Positions 1 to 7,782 of a stretch of DNA of 34,365 nucleotides are shown in pieces (the stretch's first letter is position 1; each line of letters starts with the position of its first letter). Both the position numbers and the translations under genes were made by a program. The DNA is from Oscillospiraceae bacterium (lineage in GTDB: Bacteria > Bacillota > Clostridia > Saccharofermentanales > Saccharofermentanaceae), in assembly GCA_902794115.1 (NCBI GenBank), contig CADBGD010000007.1:1-34365 (forward strand). The letters are read 5' to 3'. The notes below the pieces were generated by a model. The model saw only the letters and a program-made list of their open reading frames with translations. It had not been told where the DNA came from and searched no databases.

Positions 1-50
1 ATTTATACAAGAGATTTATTTGAAAATGAATAATTGAGGAAGAAGATAAG

Positions 51-371
51 ATGGAAGAGATTCTGATTTCAAGTGCCATCGATCGGGTGCTTTCCAGGAA
101 TGGATTCCGAAGTAATCTTATCGGAACGCAGCTGATCCATTTCTGCCTTATGTGCCTCTATCGGGATCCGGAGCTGATCAAGAGCGTTTCGAAACGACTT
201 TATCCCATGATTGAGACTCCCTATAAGATGTCTTCTCAGCAGATCGAGCGGAATATCCGCTATAGCATTGCCAAATCGGATTTCAATCTGGGCGGGATCC
301 TAGTGATGCTGCGCGTTCTCCGGGATGAGGTAGTGGATGAAGTGATGCGAAGCTACGGACGGGGAGAATAA
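51..371 (+). CDS. Stand-alone Spo0A C-terminal (DNA-binding) domain protein
   Basis: The 106-residue product matches the pattern of the Spo0A effector domain almost from end to end. It has a helical segment with IGTQLIHFCLM, then YRDPELIKSVSKRLYP, then IERNIRYSI, which correspond to the KGY-helix, the 'LYPxIAxxY' stretch and the recognition-helix 'RVERAIRHAI' of Spo0A (from family knowledge). There is no receiver domain with a phosphorylatable aspartate. The protein is probably a small DNA-binding protein of 0A-box type, whose activity would not be controlled by direct phosphorylation. The start is supported by AGGAAG eight bases upstream of the ATG. The gene upstream is outside the window, so operon membership is unknown. 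It may regulate sporulation-like or stationary-phase genes; that is inference. Confidence 0.75.
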   Translation: MEEILISSAIDRVLSRNGFRSNLIGTQLIHFCLMCLYRDPELIKSVSKRLYPMIETPYKMSSQQIERNIRYSIAKSDFNLGGILVMLRVLRDEVVDEVMRSYGRGE

Positions 372-462
372 AGAGTAAGTCCTTCTACATTCCGTCAAAA
401 CAATTATCGCGATGTGAAAATGGTCCATTATGATTATTGTACTGGTCATTTTGTTGTTCTTG

Positions 463-480
463 ATAATACGTATAATACGT
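463..480 (+). promoter_or_regulatory. Tandem 9-bp repeat operator overlapping a -10 box, upstream of the hicAB-like gene
   Basis: The 9-mer ATAATACGT occurs twice in perfect tandem (463-471 and 472-480). The same stretch contains the inverted repeat ACGTAT-A-ATACGT (468-480) and a perfect TATAAT at 471-476. No good -35 hexamer sits at the usual distance. HicB antitoxins autoregulate through a C-terminal DNA-binding domain, so this is the expected place for its operator. The ATG of the regulated gene lies 24 bases downstream. Confidence 0.55.
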
Positions 481-503
481 GTTAAAGTAATAGGTGAAAA
501 AAG

Positions 504-1016
504 ATGAAAGTGTCAGAACTGAAAAAGTACCTGAAGATTCACGGATGCCGGATGATGCGGCAGGGGAGTAATCATGAGATCTGGCGGATCTGTAGAAGGA
601 GAAGAGAAATGGGAAGAGGAAGTTTCTATACTTATCCGGCTGTCTTTACCAAAGAGAAAGATGGGATGTATTCTGTCCGTTTTCCGGATGTGGCTGGCTG
701 TGTTACCTGTGGGAACAGCATAACTGATGCGATACTCATGGCGAGCGACGTACTGGCTCTCATGATCTATACAAACTATGAAGAGAAGGATATAGACGCC
801 CCCTCCGATACTCCACTGGAAAAAATACCGGTTCGGAAAAATGAGTTTGTTTCCTACGTTGTCTGTGATACTAAGACATACCGTCGGAGATTTGGAAAAA
901 AAGCCGTCAAAAAAACGCTGACGATACCTGAATGGCTCAATGAAGCGGCAACAGAGAAGAACATCAATTTTTCAAAGGTGCTGCAGGATGCGCTACAGAA
1001 GCAGATTGCGGAATAA
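504..1016 (+). CDS. HicA N-terminal fragment fused in frame to HicB antitoxin
   Basis: Residues 1-29 look like the start of a HicA mRNA-interferase: MKVSELKKYLK, then RQGSNHEIW carrying the catalytic-type His24. The second half of HicA (the strand with the basic 'PxPxH' region and the last helix) is missing. From residue 36 on the protein is a full HicB: a partially degraded RNase H-like fold (YPAVFTKEKDGMYSVRFPDVAGC...) and a C-terminal ribbon-helix-helix segment (KTLTIPEWLNEAA...SKVLQDALQ). An internal ribosome binding site (AGAAGGA, 594-600) precedes the ATG at 609 by eight bases, so HicB may also be made alone (135 residues). The simplest reading is an internal deletion of hicA that left the antitoxin and its operator. 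The alternative is a functional fused regulator. Confidence 0.75.
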   Translation: MKVSELKKYLKIHGCRMMRQGSNHEIWRICRRRREMGRGSFYTYPAVFTKEKDGMYSVRFPDVAGCVTCGNSITDAILMASDVLALMIYTNYEEKDIDAPSDTPLEKIPVRKNEFVSYVVCDTKTYRRRFGKKAVKKTLTIPEWLNEAATEKNINFSKVLQDALQKQIAE

Positions 1017-1038
1017 ATACCAGAAGAGATAAAGGCAT

Positions 1039-1072
1039 AAAAAAGGGTTGTCTCACATTCGTGAAACAACCC
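1039..1072 (-). terminator. Rho-independent terminator of hup
   Basis: A 12-bp stem (1045-1056 with 1061-1072, one G-U pair in the minus-strand RNA) has a 4-nt loop and is followed on the minus strand by six U residues (1039-1044). It lies 25 bases beyond the hup stop codon. Confidence 0.85.
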
Positions 1073-1096
1073 TCATTTGTTTTCGATTTACAAAAA

Positions 1097-1381
1097 TTAC
1101 TTCTTGTTAACCTTATCCTTCAGACCCTTACCAGCCTTGAAAACCGGAGCCTTAGAAGCCGGGATATCGATAACTTCCTTTGTGCTCGGGTTACGACCCT
1201 TACGAGCTGCACGCTTCTTTGTCTCAAATGTACCGAAACCAACGAGAACAACCTTCTCCGGCTTCTTAGCAGCGAGAGCATCGCCGATAGCATCGAGTGT
1301 AGCATTGATAGCTGCCTCGGACTGCTTCTTGGTCAGGTTAGTTGCCTTTGCAACTGCATCAATAAGTTCTGATTTATTCAT
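1097..1381 (-). CDS. hup: HU family DNA-binding protein
   Basis: A 94-residue histone-like protein of normal HU length. It starts [12 protein letters not shown] and has the helical dimerisation part (residues 1-45), the signature [18 protein letters not shown] with the DNA-bending arm, the arm-tip proline in 'DIPAS', and the typical ending [16 protein letters not shown] dimers coat and bend the nucleoid DNA. Start choice is secure: AAGGAGG at 1391-1397 precedes the ATG. It is monocistronic, with its own consensus promoter (TTGACA, 17 bp, CATAAT) and its own terminator, as expected for an abundant protein. Confidence 0.95.
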   Translation of the reverse strand: MNKSELIDAVAKATNLTKKQSEAAINATLDAIGDALAAKKPEKVVLVGFGTFETKKRAARKGRNPSTKEVIDIPASKAPVFKAGKGLKDKVNKK

Positions 1382-1418
1382 AATTCACTGCCTCCTTCAG
1401 GGCTTTATTTCAAGGGTT

Positions 1419-1447
1419 ATTATGAACGTCAAATCGCCTATTGTCAA
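1419..1447 (-). promoter_or_regulatory. Promoter of hup
   Basis: On the minus strand TTGACA (1442-1447) is followed after 17 bp by CATAAT (1419-1424). An A-tract-rich stretch (1449-1475) sits just upstream and could act as an UP element. The distance to the ribosome binding site is about 20 bases. Confidence 0.75.
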
Positions 1448-1524
1448 GGGTTTTTTCGTTTTTTTCGCCGAAAACGCACGAAAGCATATTATTTAATTTT
1501 GTCAAGATGCTTTTGCATTTTGGA

Positions 1525-2862
1525 TCATACTTCCATGTCGGTAAAGGCATCCAGTCCGGTGGGGGCAGAAGCCCGGTTATCACCATGCATAACAAAAAGC
1601 ATGGTGGTAAAACTTAGGAAAGCAAATATCGCGGCGTAAGGGAAAAGCACCTTGTAGCTTATGTGTTTGAGAAGTGTACCGGCAAGGACCGGAGTGACGA
1701 CCTGCGCACTCATGGAGGCGGTGTAGTAATATCCGGTAAAACGGCCGGTATCGGCACCGCTGCACATCTCCACCACCATCGGCAGGGAATTGACGTTGAT
1801 CAGGGCCCAGGATGCGCCGATGATGAAGAAGTTGGCATACATGGTGGAAAAGAGTGCGCTGCTGCCGGCCGTCGTAATGAAGAAGGCGGCGATAAAGCAT
1901 GCACCGAAGCAGAAGACACCGATCAGGATCGTCTTTTTCCGGCCGATCTTCGAAGCAATGATGCCGGCGGGAATAAAGAAGATGATGGCGCCGATATTCG
2001 TGACCAGAAAACAGGTGGAGGCAAAGCCCAGTTGTTTGTCCATGACGGTGGAAACGTAGGACGTAAACCAGGTGGTCAGGGCATTATAGGCAAAGTACCA
2101 TAATGCCACAGAAGAAAGAAGGAAGATCATGGAGCGAAGGACGGGCTTCGGGAGTTTAGAAGTATGGTCTTTTCCTTCCACTGTCAAATTCCATTCCGGG
2201 TGCTTCTTTTCCAGATCCTCATTTTCTTTGGCCCACTGCGGCTCTTTGACGGTCAGGAGCATCAGACCGATGGAGACGAAGATCAGGGCGGAGATAAAGA
2301 GAAAAAGAGGCTGGTAGTTTACATGGGAGGCCGTGCTTGTCTTGGATTCCGGATACATGACGGCAGAGAAGATCAGGAATAAGATCCCGCCCAATGCACC
2401 CATCAGGTTGATGATGGCATTTCCCCGGGAACGTAAAGGCTTGGGTGTAACGTCCGGCATCAGCGCCACAGACGGAGAGCGGAATACGGACATGGCAATG
2501 AGAAGAAGTCCCAGGGTAATGATAAAAGACACCATTTTGATCCGGGACGGAGAATCGGCATAGCCGTTATCCAGAATCGGGAGAATATTGGTCAGAATGA
2601 TAGCCAGGCCGGAACCGAACAGAATATAGGGCATTCTTTTTCCGATCCGAGTACGGGTGCGGTCCGACCTCTTTCCGAAGAAAGGCAGAAGAAACAGGGC
2701 CAGAATATTGTCCGCGGCCATAATGATGCCGGTGATCGTCTCGTTCATCTCAAAGGTCTCGCCAAGGATGAGCGGCATGATGTTATCGTACATTTGCCAG
2801 AAGGCGGTAATGGCCAGAAAAGCAAGTCCTGTAAGAAACGTCCGTTTGTAGTTCAGTTTCAT
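1525..2862 (-). CDS. MFS transporter (SLC45/GPH-like)
   Basis: A 445-residue integral membrane protein with about 12 hydrophobic segments. The motif between TM2 and TM3 is GKRSDRTRTRIGKRMPYI, with the long basic loop typical of MFS sugar transporters of the SLC45/GPH type. The N terminus reads FWQMYDNIMPLIL. A central hydrophilic loop (about residues 210-235) separates the two six-helix halves. The second half repeats the motif as ASKIGRKKTI. The substrate cannot be read from the sequence; sugars or glycosides are likely from the family. It is transcribed alone, and the 40 bases upstream show no strong ribosome binding site. A weak hairpin (ATGC-AAAA-GCAT) follows the stop. Confidence 0.8.
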   Translation of the reverse strand: MKLNYKRTFLTGLAFLAITAFWQMYDNIMPLILGETFEMNETITGIIMAADNILALFLLPFFGKRSDRTRTRIGKRMPYILFGSGLAIILTNILPILDNGYADSPSRIKMVSFIITLGLLLIAMSVFRSPSVALMPDVTPKPLRSRGNAIINLMGALGGILFLIFSAVMYPESKTSTASHVNYQPLFLFISALIFVSIGLMLLTVKEPQWAKENEDLEKKHPEWNLTVEGKDHTSKLPKPVLRSMIFLLSSVALWYFAYNALTTWFTSYVSTVMDKQLGFASTCFLVTNIGAIIFFIPAGIIASKIGRKKTILIGVFCFGACFIAAFFITTAGSSALFSTMYANFFIIGASWALINVNSLPMVVEMCSGADTGRFTGYYYTASMSAQVVTPVLAGTLLKHISYKVLFPYAAIFAFLSFTTMLFVMHGDNRASAPTGLDAFTDMEV

Positions 2863-2955
2863 AATTTTGCACCCATAGAAGATCCGATGGACCTGTCACT
2901 TTATGTTTTACTACTTATTTAACTATACCATGACCCAAACATCAAAAAAAGAAAA

Positions 2956-2984
2956 TTGCATTCTTTCTCAACAAATGGTAATGT
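2956..2984 (+). promoter_or_regulatory. Possible promoter of the DUF1858 gene
   Basis: TTGCAT (2956-2961) and TAATGT (2979-2984) are separated by 17 bp. The match is partial, but the position fits a leader of roughly 40 bases before the GGAGG site of the gene. Confidence 0.35.
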
Positions 2985-3031
2985 ACATATGGATTAAGAA
3001 GCAACATGATAATTTATGGAGGAATACATCT

Positions 3032-3235
3032 ATGGCTATCACAAAAGATATGATCATTGCTGACGTTTTGAACAAGCATCAGGATACAGTACCGATTTTC
3101 ATGAACAGCGGCCTGCACTGCCTCGGCTGCGCAATGGCTCACGGCGAGACCATCGAAGAGGCTTGCGCTGTACATGGTCTGGATTGCGATGCTCTGGTTA
3201 CCGCGCTGAACGATTACCTGACAGCAAACGGCTGA
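3032..3235 (+). CDS. DUF1858 / hybrid-cluster-protein-associated redox disulfide domain protein
   Basis: A 67-residue cytoplasmic protein that is a single DUF1858 domain: KDMIIADVLNKHQDTVPIFMNSGLHCLGCAMAHGETIEEAC. The CxxC pair at GLHCLGCA is the proposed redox-active or metal-binding disulfide. Proteins of this family are common in anaerobes and often lie beside the hybrid cluster protein or other redox genes; none is adjacent here. The start at 3032 is chosen because GGAGG lies about 10 bases upstream; an in-frame extension to 2903 would run through the promoter region and adds low-complexity sequence. It is monocistronic with a strong terminator. Confidence 0.85.
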   Translation: MAITKDMIIADVLNKHQDTVPIFMNSGLHCLGCAMAHGETIEEACAVHGLDCDALVTALNDYLTANG

Positions 3236-3258
3236 CCGGCATTATACTTGTTTAAAAT

Positions 3259-3289
3259 AAAGGACGGGCTTTCGGGCTCGTCCTTTTTT
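3259..3289 (+). terminator. Bidirectional terminator between DUF1858 gene and histidine kinase gene
   Basis: A 12-bp stem (3259-3270 with 3275-3286, two G-U pairs) is capped by a TTCG tetraloop and followed by a T run to 3289. On the minus strand the same hairpin is followed by TTTATTTTA, so it can also end the two-component operon that stops at 3346. Confidence 0.85.
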
Positions 3290-3345
3290 ATTTTCTTCGG
3301 GAAACGCACTGTCTGAAAAAGCAGCTTCAGGAAATGAATTTCCGT

Positions 3346-5526
3346 TTATTCTTCGTCTTCCGGCTCTTCATCGAAAGAGAAGGAGGAGGCTTTAAAGACG
3401 ATATGGAATTCCGAGCCTTTTCCTTCTTCGCTTTCTGCCCAGATCTTGCCGCCATGCTTATCCATGACGCTCTTTACGATGGAAAGGCCTAAGCCGGAAC
3501 CGGTCTTATTGATGCCGGAATTCTCGGCACGGTAGAAACGGTCGAAAACATAAGGCACTTCATTTGCGGGGATGCCGACACCATTATCCTTGACAAGAAC
3601 TTCCACGGCATTTCCTCCAAGCATGGCCGGATCATCGTAACGGTGGCAGGTGATGTCGATCCGTCCGTCATCTTTAGTATACTTCATGGCATTGACGATG
3701 ATGTTCTCGAAAACGCGCAGAAGCTTTTTCGGATCTCCGTCAATGATCAGATCATCGTCTTCCGGAGCGGTGAAAGTAATGACTTTATCCGTTCCTTCGC
3801 ACTCTGCATGGTAAAGCTGGAACAGATCTCCCACCATTTCTTTGACGCTGATCGGCATCAGTTCAATAGTATCGTTTTCTGACTCCATACGGGTCAGCTG
3901 CACCAAGTCGGAAATGAGCTGTTCCATCTGGACACTTCTTGTATGCATGTTGGACAGATACTGGACTTCCTGCTCCCGGGAAAGGGGCTCTTTGGCATTC
4001 AGCATCAGCTCGATATAGCCGCGGATCGCCGTGATCGGTGTGCGCAGGTCATGGGAGACATTGGACATGACTTTCTTTCGGGCTTCTTCGTTTTCCAGAA
4101 GTTTCTCGTGGTTTTTGAGAAGATCCTGATTCACGCGGGTGATGTACTTGGTCTTTTCTTCCACGGCATCTGCCAGACTCTTGTTGTTGGCGGCGAGTTT
4201 GTCGTAGGTGCGCACATAGTCGACCACGAAATAGATGGTGTAGCCCACGGCCAGAAACAGTGTCAGCCAGGCGTGGAAGGAGATGTAAAGGTAATACTGC
4301 TGGCGGACAAAGGTGGCAAGATGCATCAGAAGCACCAGCGGTGCGGAAAGCATGTAAAGCGGGCGGCCATGTTCGAAGTCCCGGGCCATGTAGAAGACTC
4401 GGAAAATGTTGAATGCACCGGTGACTAATAAAAGGACCAGATTTACTGCCACAGAAGAGGACAGATAAAGAAGGTTCGGGAAACACCAGTAGGTAAGCAG
4501 ATAGAAAGCAGTCAGCATGGAAAACAGACTGAGCTCGATATACCGGATGGTGTCAAAGAATTTGCTCGTGCGTCTCGGATAAAGGGAATAGTAGAACAGA
4601 TAAGAGAAATAATTGGCCAGAATGATCAGAGTGGTCTGGATCAGCATGTTCCAGTCTCCGCTTAAAAGTGACAGCGTTGGCGCAAAGATGTCATAGAGGA
4701 TCTCCGCCAAAAACATCAGAAGGAAGAAGTAGAGCTTGGAACGGCTGGCAAAGGTACGGGAAATGTAGTATCCGCCAAAGAGGAAGAATACCCAGAATGC
4801 GCAAAGTACCGTAAGGAACATTCTTCCGGAGTACTCGATCACACCGATGGCGGTGGAGGAGGCGGCACAGGGGCTGCAGAGGATACCTCCGTAGGGTGAA
4901 GAAAAATTGGCACAGAGAATGACGATCTCGATGCGGCCGTCTTCTGTCGGTTCCACCTGAAGATTGGTACTTACCTGCGTGGACTGGTAGATCCCTTTGT
5001 TATCGGAAACGACACCGTAGTGACGGGCGGCTTTGCCGTTGATCCAGATGGTGGCAGCCTGACCGATGGAAGGAAAGTTCAGGTTCATATAATCGATATC
5101 CGGGTCCAAAAGAAGTTCGATCCGGTATGTGCCGACACCGTAGCTTCCCATTTCTTGAGTTGGCTTTCCGAAAGAATAGAGCTCGGCATTATTTCCAAGA
5201 TCTTTCCATCCGTCTGTGCTGATACGTACATTTTTATAATATGGATATTTTTCCCGGGCATCTTCCTGACGGCTCTGATGGATCATGTCCGGAGTCAGAA
5301 GAAGGTGAGGGTAGAATTCCCAGCCGTCTTCCAGTATGATCGGACGGCCGTCGGCCCACTCGGTCAGATTGACCGAACCGGAAAGGGTATATGAAAAGTC
5401 GCTGCCCCGTCTGCGGTTGATCGTTAAGAACAACACAGACAGGACAACGACTAAAATAATCAGTACGATGACAGTGAATCCGGTAGAAAAGCGCTTCTTA
5501 TCTGTATCCTGTAAATGAGATGCCAT
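3346..5526 (-). CDS. Sensor histidine kinase, 7TMR-DISM type
   Basis: A 726-residue membrane kinase. It has one TM helix at about residues 16-36, an extracytoplasmic jelly-roll-like domain (about 45-225) with GVGTYRIELLL and ATIWINGK, which are the hallmarks of the 7TMR-DISM extracellular domain, then seven hydrophobic helices (about 232-445), a coiled coil (about 450-485), a HisKA domain with SHDLRTPITAIRGY (phosphoacceptor His492) and a HATPase domain with N box FENIIVNAMKYT (Asn612), G1 VKDNGVGIP and G2 GSGLGLSIV. All catalytic motifs are intact. The last residues are very acidic. It lies 31 bases downstream of its partner response regulator. The DISM domains are thought to bind carbohydrate-like or small soluble ligands; the ligand here is unknown. 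Confidence 0.92.
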   Translation of the reverse strand: MASHLQDTDKKRFSTGFTVIVLIILVVVLSVLFLTINRRRGSDFSYTLSGSVNLTEWADGRPIILEDGWEFYPHLLLTPDMIHQSRQEDAREKYPYYKNVRISTDGWKDLGNNAELYSFGKPTQEMGSYGVGTYRIELLLDPDIDYMNLNFPSIGQAATIWINGKAARHYGVVSDNKGIYQSTQVSTNLQVEPTEDGRIEIVILCANFSSPYGGILCSPCAASSTAIGVIEYSGRMFLTVLCAFWVFFLFGGYYISRTFASRSKLYFFLLMFLAEILYDIFAPTLSLLSGDWNMLIQTTLIILANYFSYLFYYSLYPRRTSKFFDTIRYIELSLFSMLTAFYLLTYWCFPNLLYLSSSVAVNLVLLLVTGAFNIFRVFYMARDFEHGRPLYMLSAPLVLLMHLATFVRQQYYLYISFHAWLTLFLAVGYTIYFVVDYVRTYDKLAANNKSLADAVEEKTKYITRVNQDLLKNHEKLLENEEARKKVMSNVSHDLRTPITAIRGYIELMLNAKEPLSREQEVQYLSNMHTRSVQMEQLISDLVQLTRMESENDTIELMPISVKEMVGDLFQLYHAECEGTDKVITFTAPEDDDLIIDGDPKKLLRVFENIIVNAMKYTKDDGRIDITCHRYDDPAMLGGNAVEVLVKDNGVGIPANEVPYVFDRFYRAENSGINKTGSGLGLSIVKSVMDKHGGKIWAESEEGKGSEFHIVFKASSFSFDEEPEDEE

Positions 5527-5557
5527 GAAGACCCACTTCTTTCCGGTACGTCAGAAA

Positions 5558-6265
5558 TTACTCCGCACGCATAGTATTGCGGATCGGCGGATAGCTGAAG
5601 GAGTAACCGCTGCCCCATTCAGTCTTAACGAACTGAACAGAAGGATCGGCTTTTTCCATTTTCTTTCTCAGATAGCTGATGTTAACCATGACCAGATGGT
5701 TATCGCACAGACCGTCGTCACCCCATACATGAGAGTAGATGCGGGCGAAAGGAACGATCACGTTCGGAGTCTCGGCCAGAAGACGGAGAATATCGAACTC
5801 ACGGTTGGTCAGGTGAACCGGAACATCGTTGAGGGTAACCTCACGTGTCTTTACATTCATAGTCAGCGGCGGGAATTCCATAAGGAAGCCGTCACGGGTC
5901 ATATTACGGCGAATGTGTGCAGAGATACGTGCGGAAAGCTCCGGAAGATTATACGGCTTCGTCATATAGTCGTCGCCACCGGCTTTAAATCCTGTGATCT
6001 TATCTTCCAGCTGGTCCTTTGCCGACAGGAAAATGATCGGTGCATTGGAATACACGTGGATCTTGGCCGGCAGATCATATGCGGTTCCGTCAGGAAGCAT
6101 GATGTCCAGAACGATACAGTCATAAGAGTTTGTCTCAACCTTCTGAAGTGTCGAGGCGATACTTGTTGCGACACTGACGTCATATCCTTCATTCGTCAGG
6201 AAAGAACGGTTGATCTCGAGAATATCGGTATCGTCGTCAACCAGTAAAATGCGATGCTTTGCCAT
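5558..6265 (-). CDS. OmpR/PhoB family response regulator
   Basis: A 235-residue two-domain regulator. The receiver domain (1-115) has the acidic pocket DDD at 10-12, phosphoacceptor Asp54 (VLDIMLPDG), Ser81 and Lys103 (MTKPY). The winged-helix domain (about 130-228) contains LTNREFDILRLLAE, a recognition helix region around NHLVMVNISYLRKKM, and the wing GSGYSFSYP. The winged-helix domain is typical of OmpR/PhoB DNA-binding proteins. It is the first gene of a two-gene operon with the histidine kinase at 3346-5526. The start has AAAGGATGG about 9 bases upstream. A leader hairpin (6287-6311) sits directly before that site. Confidence 0.93.
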   Translation of the reverse strand: MAKHRILLVDDDTDILEINRSFLTNEGYDVSVATSIASTLQKVETNSYDCIVLDIMLPDGTAYDLPAKIHVYSNAPIIFLSAKDQLEDKITGFKAGGDDYMTKPYNLPELSARISAHIRRNMTRDGFLMEFPPLTMNVKTREVTLNDVPVHLTNREFDILRLLAETPNVIVPFARIYSHVWGDDGLCDNHLVMVNISYLRKKMEKADPSVQFVKTEWGSGYSFSYPPIRNTMRAE

Positions 6266-6286
6266 ACATTCACCATCCTTTAATTT

Positions 6287-6358
6287 GTTTGCCGATGACT
6301 CCCCGGCAAACCCCCAAAATTTACAACAACAAAAAAACTTGTCTTCCTAGCTATTATA
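6287..6358 (-). promoter_or_regulatory. Promoter -10 and leader hairpin of the two-component operon
   Basis: On the minus strand a perfect TATAAT lies at 6353-6358; the -35 is poor. The leader then contains a perfect 8-bp hairpin, GTTTGCCG (6287-6294) with CGGCAAAC (6304-6311), with a 9-nt loop, ending a few bases before the ribosome binding site of the response regulator. It could stabilise the mRNA or control translation. No U run follows it, so it is not an obvious terminator. Confidence 0.5.
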
Positions 6359-6511
6359 CAATTCTCAAAGAAAAAAAGAAAGCAGGAAATTTGACATTTA
6401 TATACGGAATTACGAAACTCTCCGAAACAAGCGGCAGGACAGGGGAAAGGGGGATAGAAGGGAGAAAGGGGGAAAGGTGGATTTTCCGAAGTATCTGTGG
6501 TAGGATAAAAA

Positions 6512-6525
6512 CAAACATACGTTTG
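6512..6525 (+). promoter_or_regulatory. LexA (SOS) box upstream of dinB
   Basis: The 14-mer CAAACATACGTTTG fits the Gram-positive SOS box pattern CGAACRNRYGTTYG apart from one base (A for G at position 2). It is an inverted repeat with one central mismatch. It lies between the probable promoter and the ribosome binding site of the polymerase IV gene, where LexA would block transcription. Confidence 0.65.
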
Positions 6526-6540
6526 AAAGGAGAGGCGAAA

Positions 6541-7782
6541 TTGGCACACCGGGATATTCTGCATGTGGACCAGAATTGTTTCTTTGCATCTGTAGAGATG
6601 CGAAGCCATCCGGAATGGCGCAATGTGCCCATGGCCGTGGGTGGCGACAGTAAGCTTCGGCACGGAATCATTCTGGCGAAGAATCCTCTGGCACAGGCCA
6701 AGGGCGTGAAGACCGCAGAAGCGATCTGGCAGGCCAAGGAAAAATGTCCCGATCTTCTGGTGGTGCCGGCGCATTTCGAGCAGTATGTGTATTATTCGGA
6801 GCGGATCCGGGAATTATTTCTGCAGTATACGGATAAGGTGGAGCCCTTTGGGCTGGATGAATGCTGGCTGGACGTGACCGGGTGCATTTCCTGCACGCCG
6901 CATGAGCTGGCGGACGAGATCCGTACAAGGGTCAGGGAGGAACTGGGTCTGACCTGTTCGGTGGGCGTGAGCTTTAATAAGACTTTTGCCAAACTGGGGT
7001 CGGACTATAAAAAGCCGGATGCCACGACCGAGATCACGGAAGAGAATTTCAAGGAGATCGTGTGGCCGCTTCCGGTCAGCGACCTTCTGTTTGTGGGAAA
7101 GTCGACGACGGCGGCGTTTCATAAGATGAACGTGAAGACCATAGGAGACCTGGCGGCGCTGGATGCGGATTTTGTCCTATCCTCGATGGGAAAGAACGGC
7201 TTTGCTTTGTGGCAGAGTGCCAACGGTCTGGAAAATGCCGAGGTGCATGATTCCACTTATAACCGGCCGCTGAAGTCTATCGGGAACAGCACGACGACAC
7301 CTCGGGATATGACTTGCCGGCAGGATGTGTGGAAGGTCATCAGTACACTTTCTTCCCAGGTGGCCGGAAGGCTGAGAAAGCATCACTTCCGGGCCGGGAC
7401 GGTGACGATATGGGTGCGGGATACGGATCTCCATTCCTATGAGAAGCAGCGGGCGCTGCCTTCGGAGACCAACGATGAAAAGGCGATCGCCCAGCTGGCG
7501 ATGGAGCTTTTTGACGAGAGTTATGACTGGCATGCTCCGCTTCGGAGCTTTGGTGTGCGTACCACGCATCTGGTGGATGAGAATGACTATCAGCAGATGA
7601 CGATATTCGAAAATTATGAGAAGATACAAAGAGATGACAGGATCAATGCGACTCTGGATGTGCTGCGTTCCCGCTTCGGAAGCGATATCGTGATGCGCGG
7701 GACGCAGATGGAGGGAAAAGACGATCTGGTGGATCCCGACCGGGAAGACCATCCCCACGGTGGATTTTTGGAGGACCTGTGA
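6541..7782 (+). CDS. dinB: DNA polymerase IV (Y family)
   Basis: A 413-residue translesion polymerase of normal family length when read from the TTG at 6541. That start is preceded by AGGAGAGG and yields the conserved beginning DILHVDQNCFFASVE with metal ligand Asp10. The catalytic acidic pair is Asp106-Glu107 in FGLDECWLDVTG. SVGVSFNKTFAKLGSDYKKP is the conserved palm/fingers segment, and helix-hairpin-helix-like elements follow (TIGDLAALD). QQMTIF at about 351-356 resembles the beta-clamp binding motif. An in-frame extension upstream to 6259 would cross the promoter and the LexA box and is rejected. The stop overlaps the start of the next gene by four bases, so the two are translationally coupled. 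SOS control is inferred from the LexA-like box. Confidence 0.92.
   Translation: MAHRDILHVDQNCFFASVEMRSHPEWRNVPMAVGGDSKLRHGIILAKNPLAQAKGVKTAEAIWQAKEKCPDLLVVPAHFEQYVYYSERIRELFLQYTDKVEPFGLDECWLDVTGCISCTPHELADEIRTRVREELGLTCSVGVSFNKTFAKLGSDYKKPDATTEITEENFKEIVWPLPVSDLLFVGKSTTAAFHKMNVKTIGDLAALDADFVLSSMGKNGFALWQSANGLENAEVHDSTYNRPLKSIGNSTTTPRDMTCRQDVWKVISTLSSQVAGRLRKHHFRAGTVTIWVRDTDLHSYEKQRALPSETNDEKAIAQLAMELFDESYDWHAPLRSFGVRTTHLVDENDYQQMTIFENYEKIQRDDRINATLDVLRSRFGSDIVMRGTQMEGKDDLVDPDREDHPHGGFLEDL

Noticed and set aside
1039-1072. Family relation between the hup terminator and the tRNA terminator at 21960-21991 (both have ATTC loops on the plus strand)
   Set aside because: Only the loop and a few stem bases agree; ordinary terminators explain both.
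6259-6540. N-terminal extension of the polymerase IV frame
   Set aside because: It would overlap the start of the divergent response regulator and cover promoter and SOS box; the TTG at 6541 has a good ribosome binding site and gives the family start.
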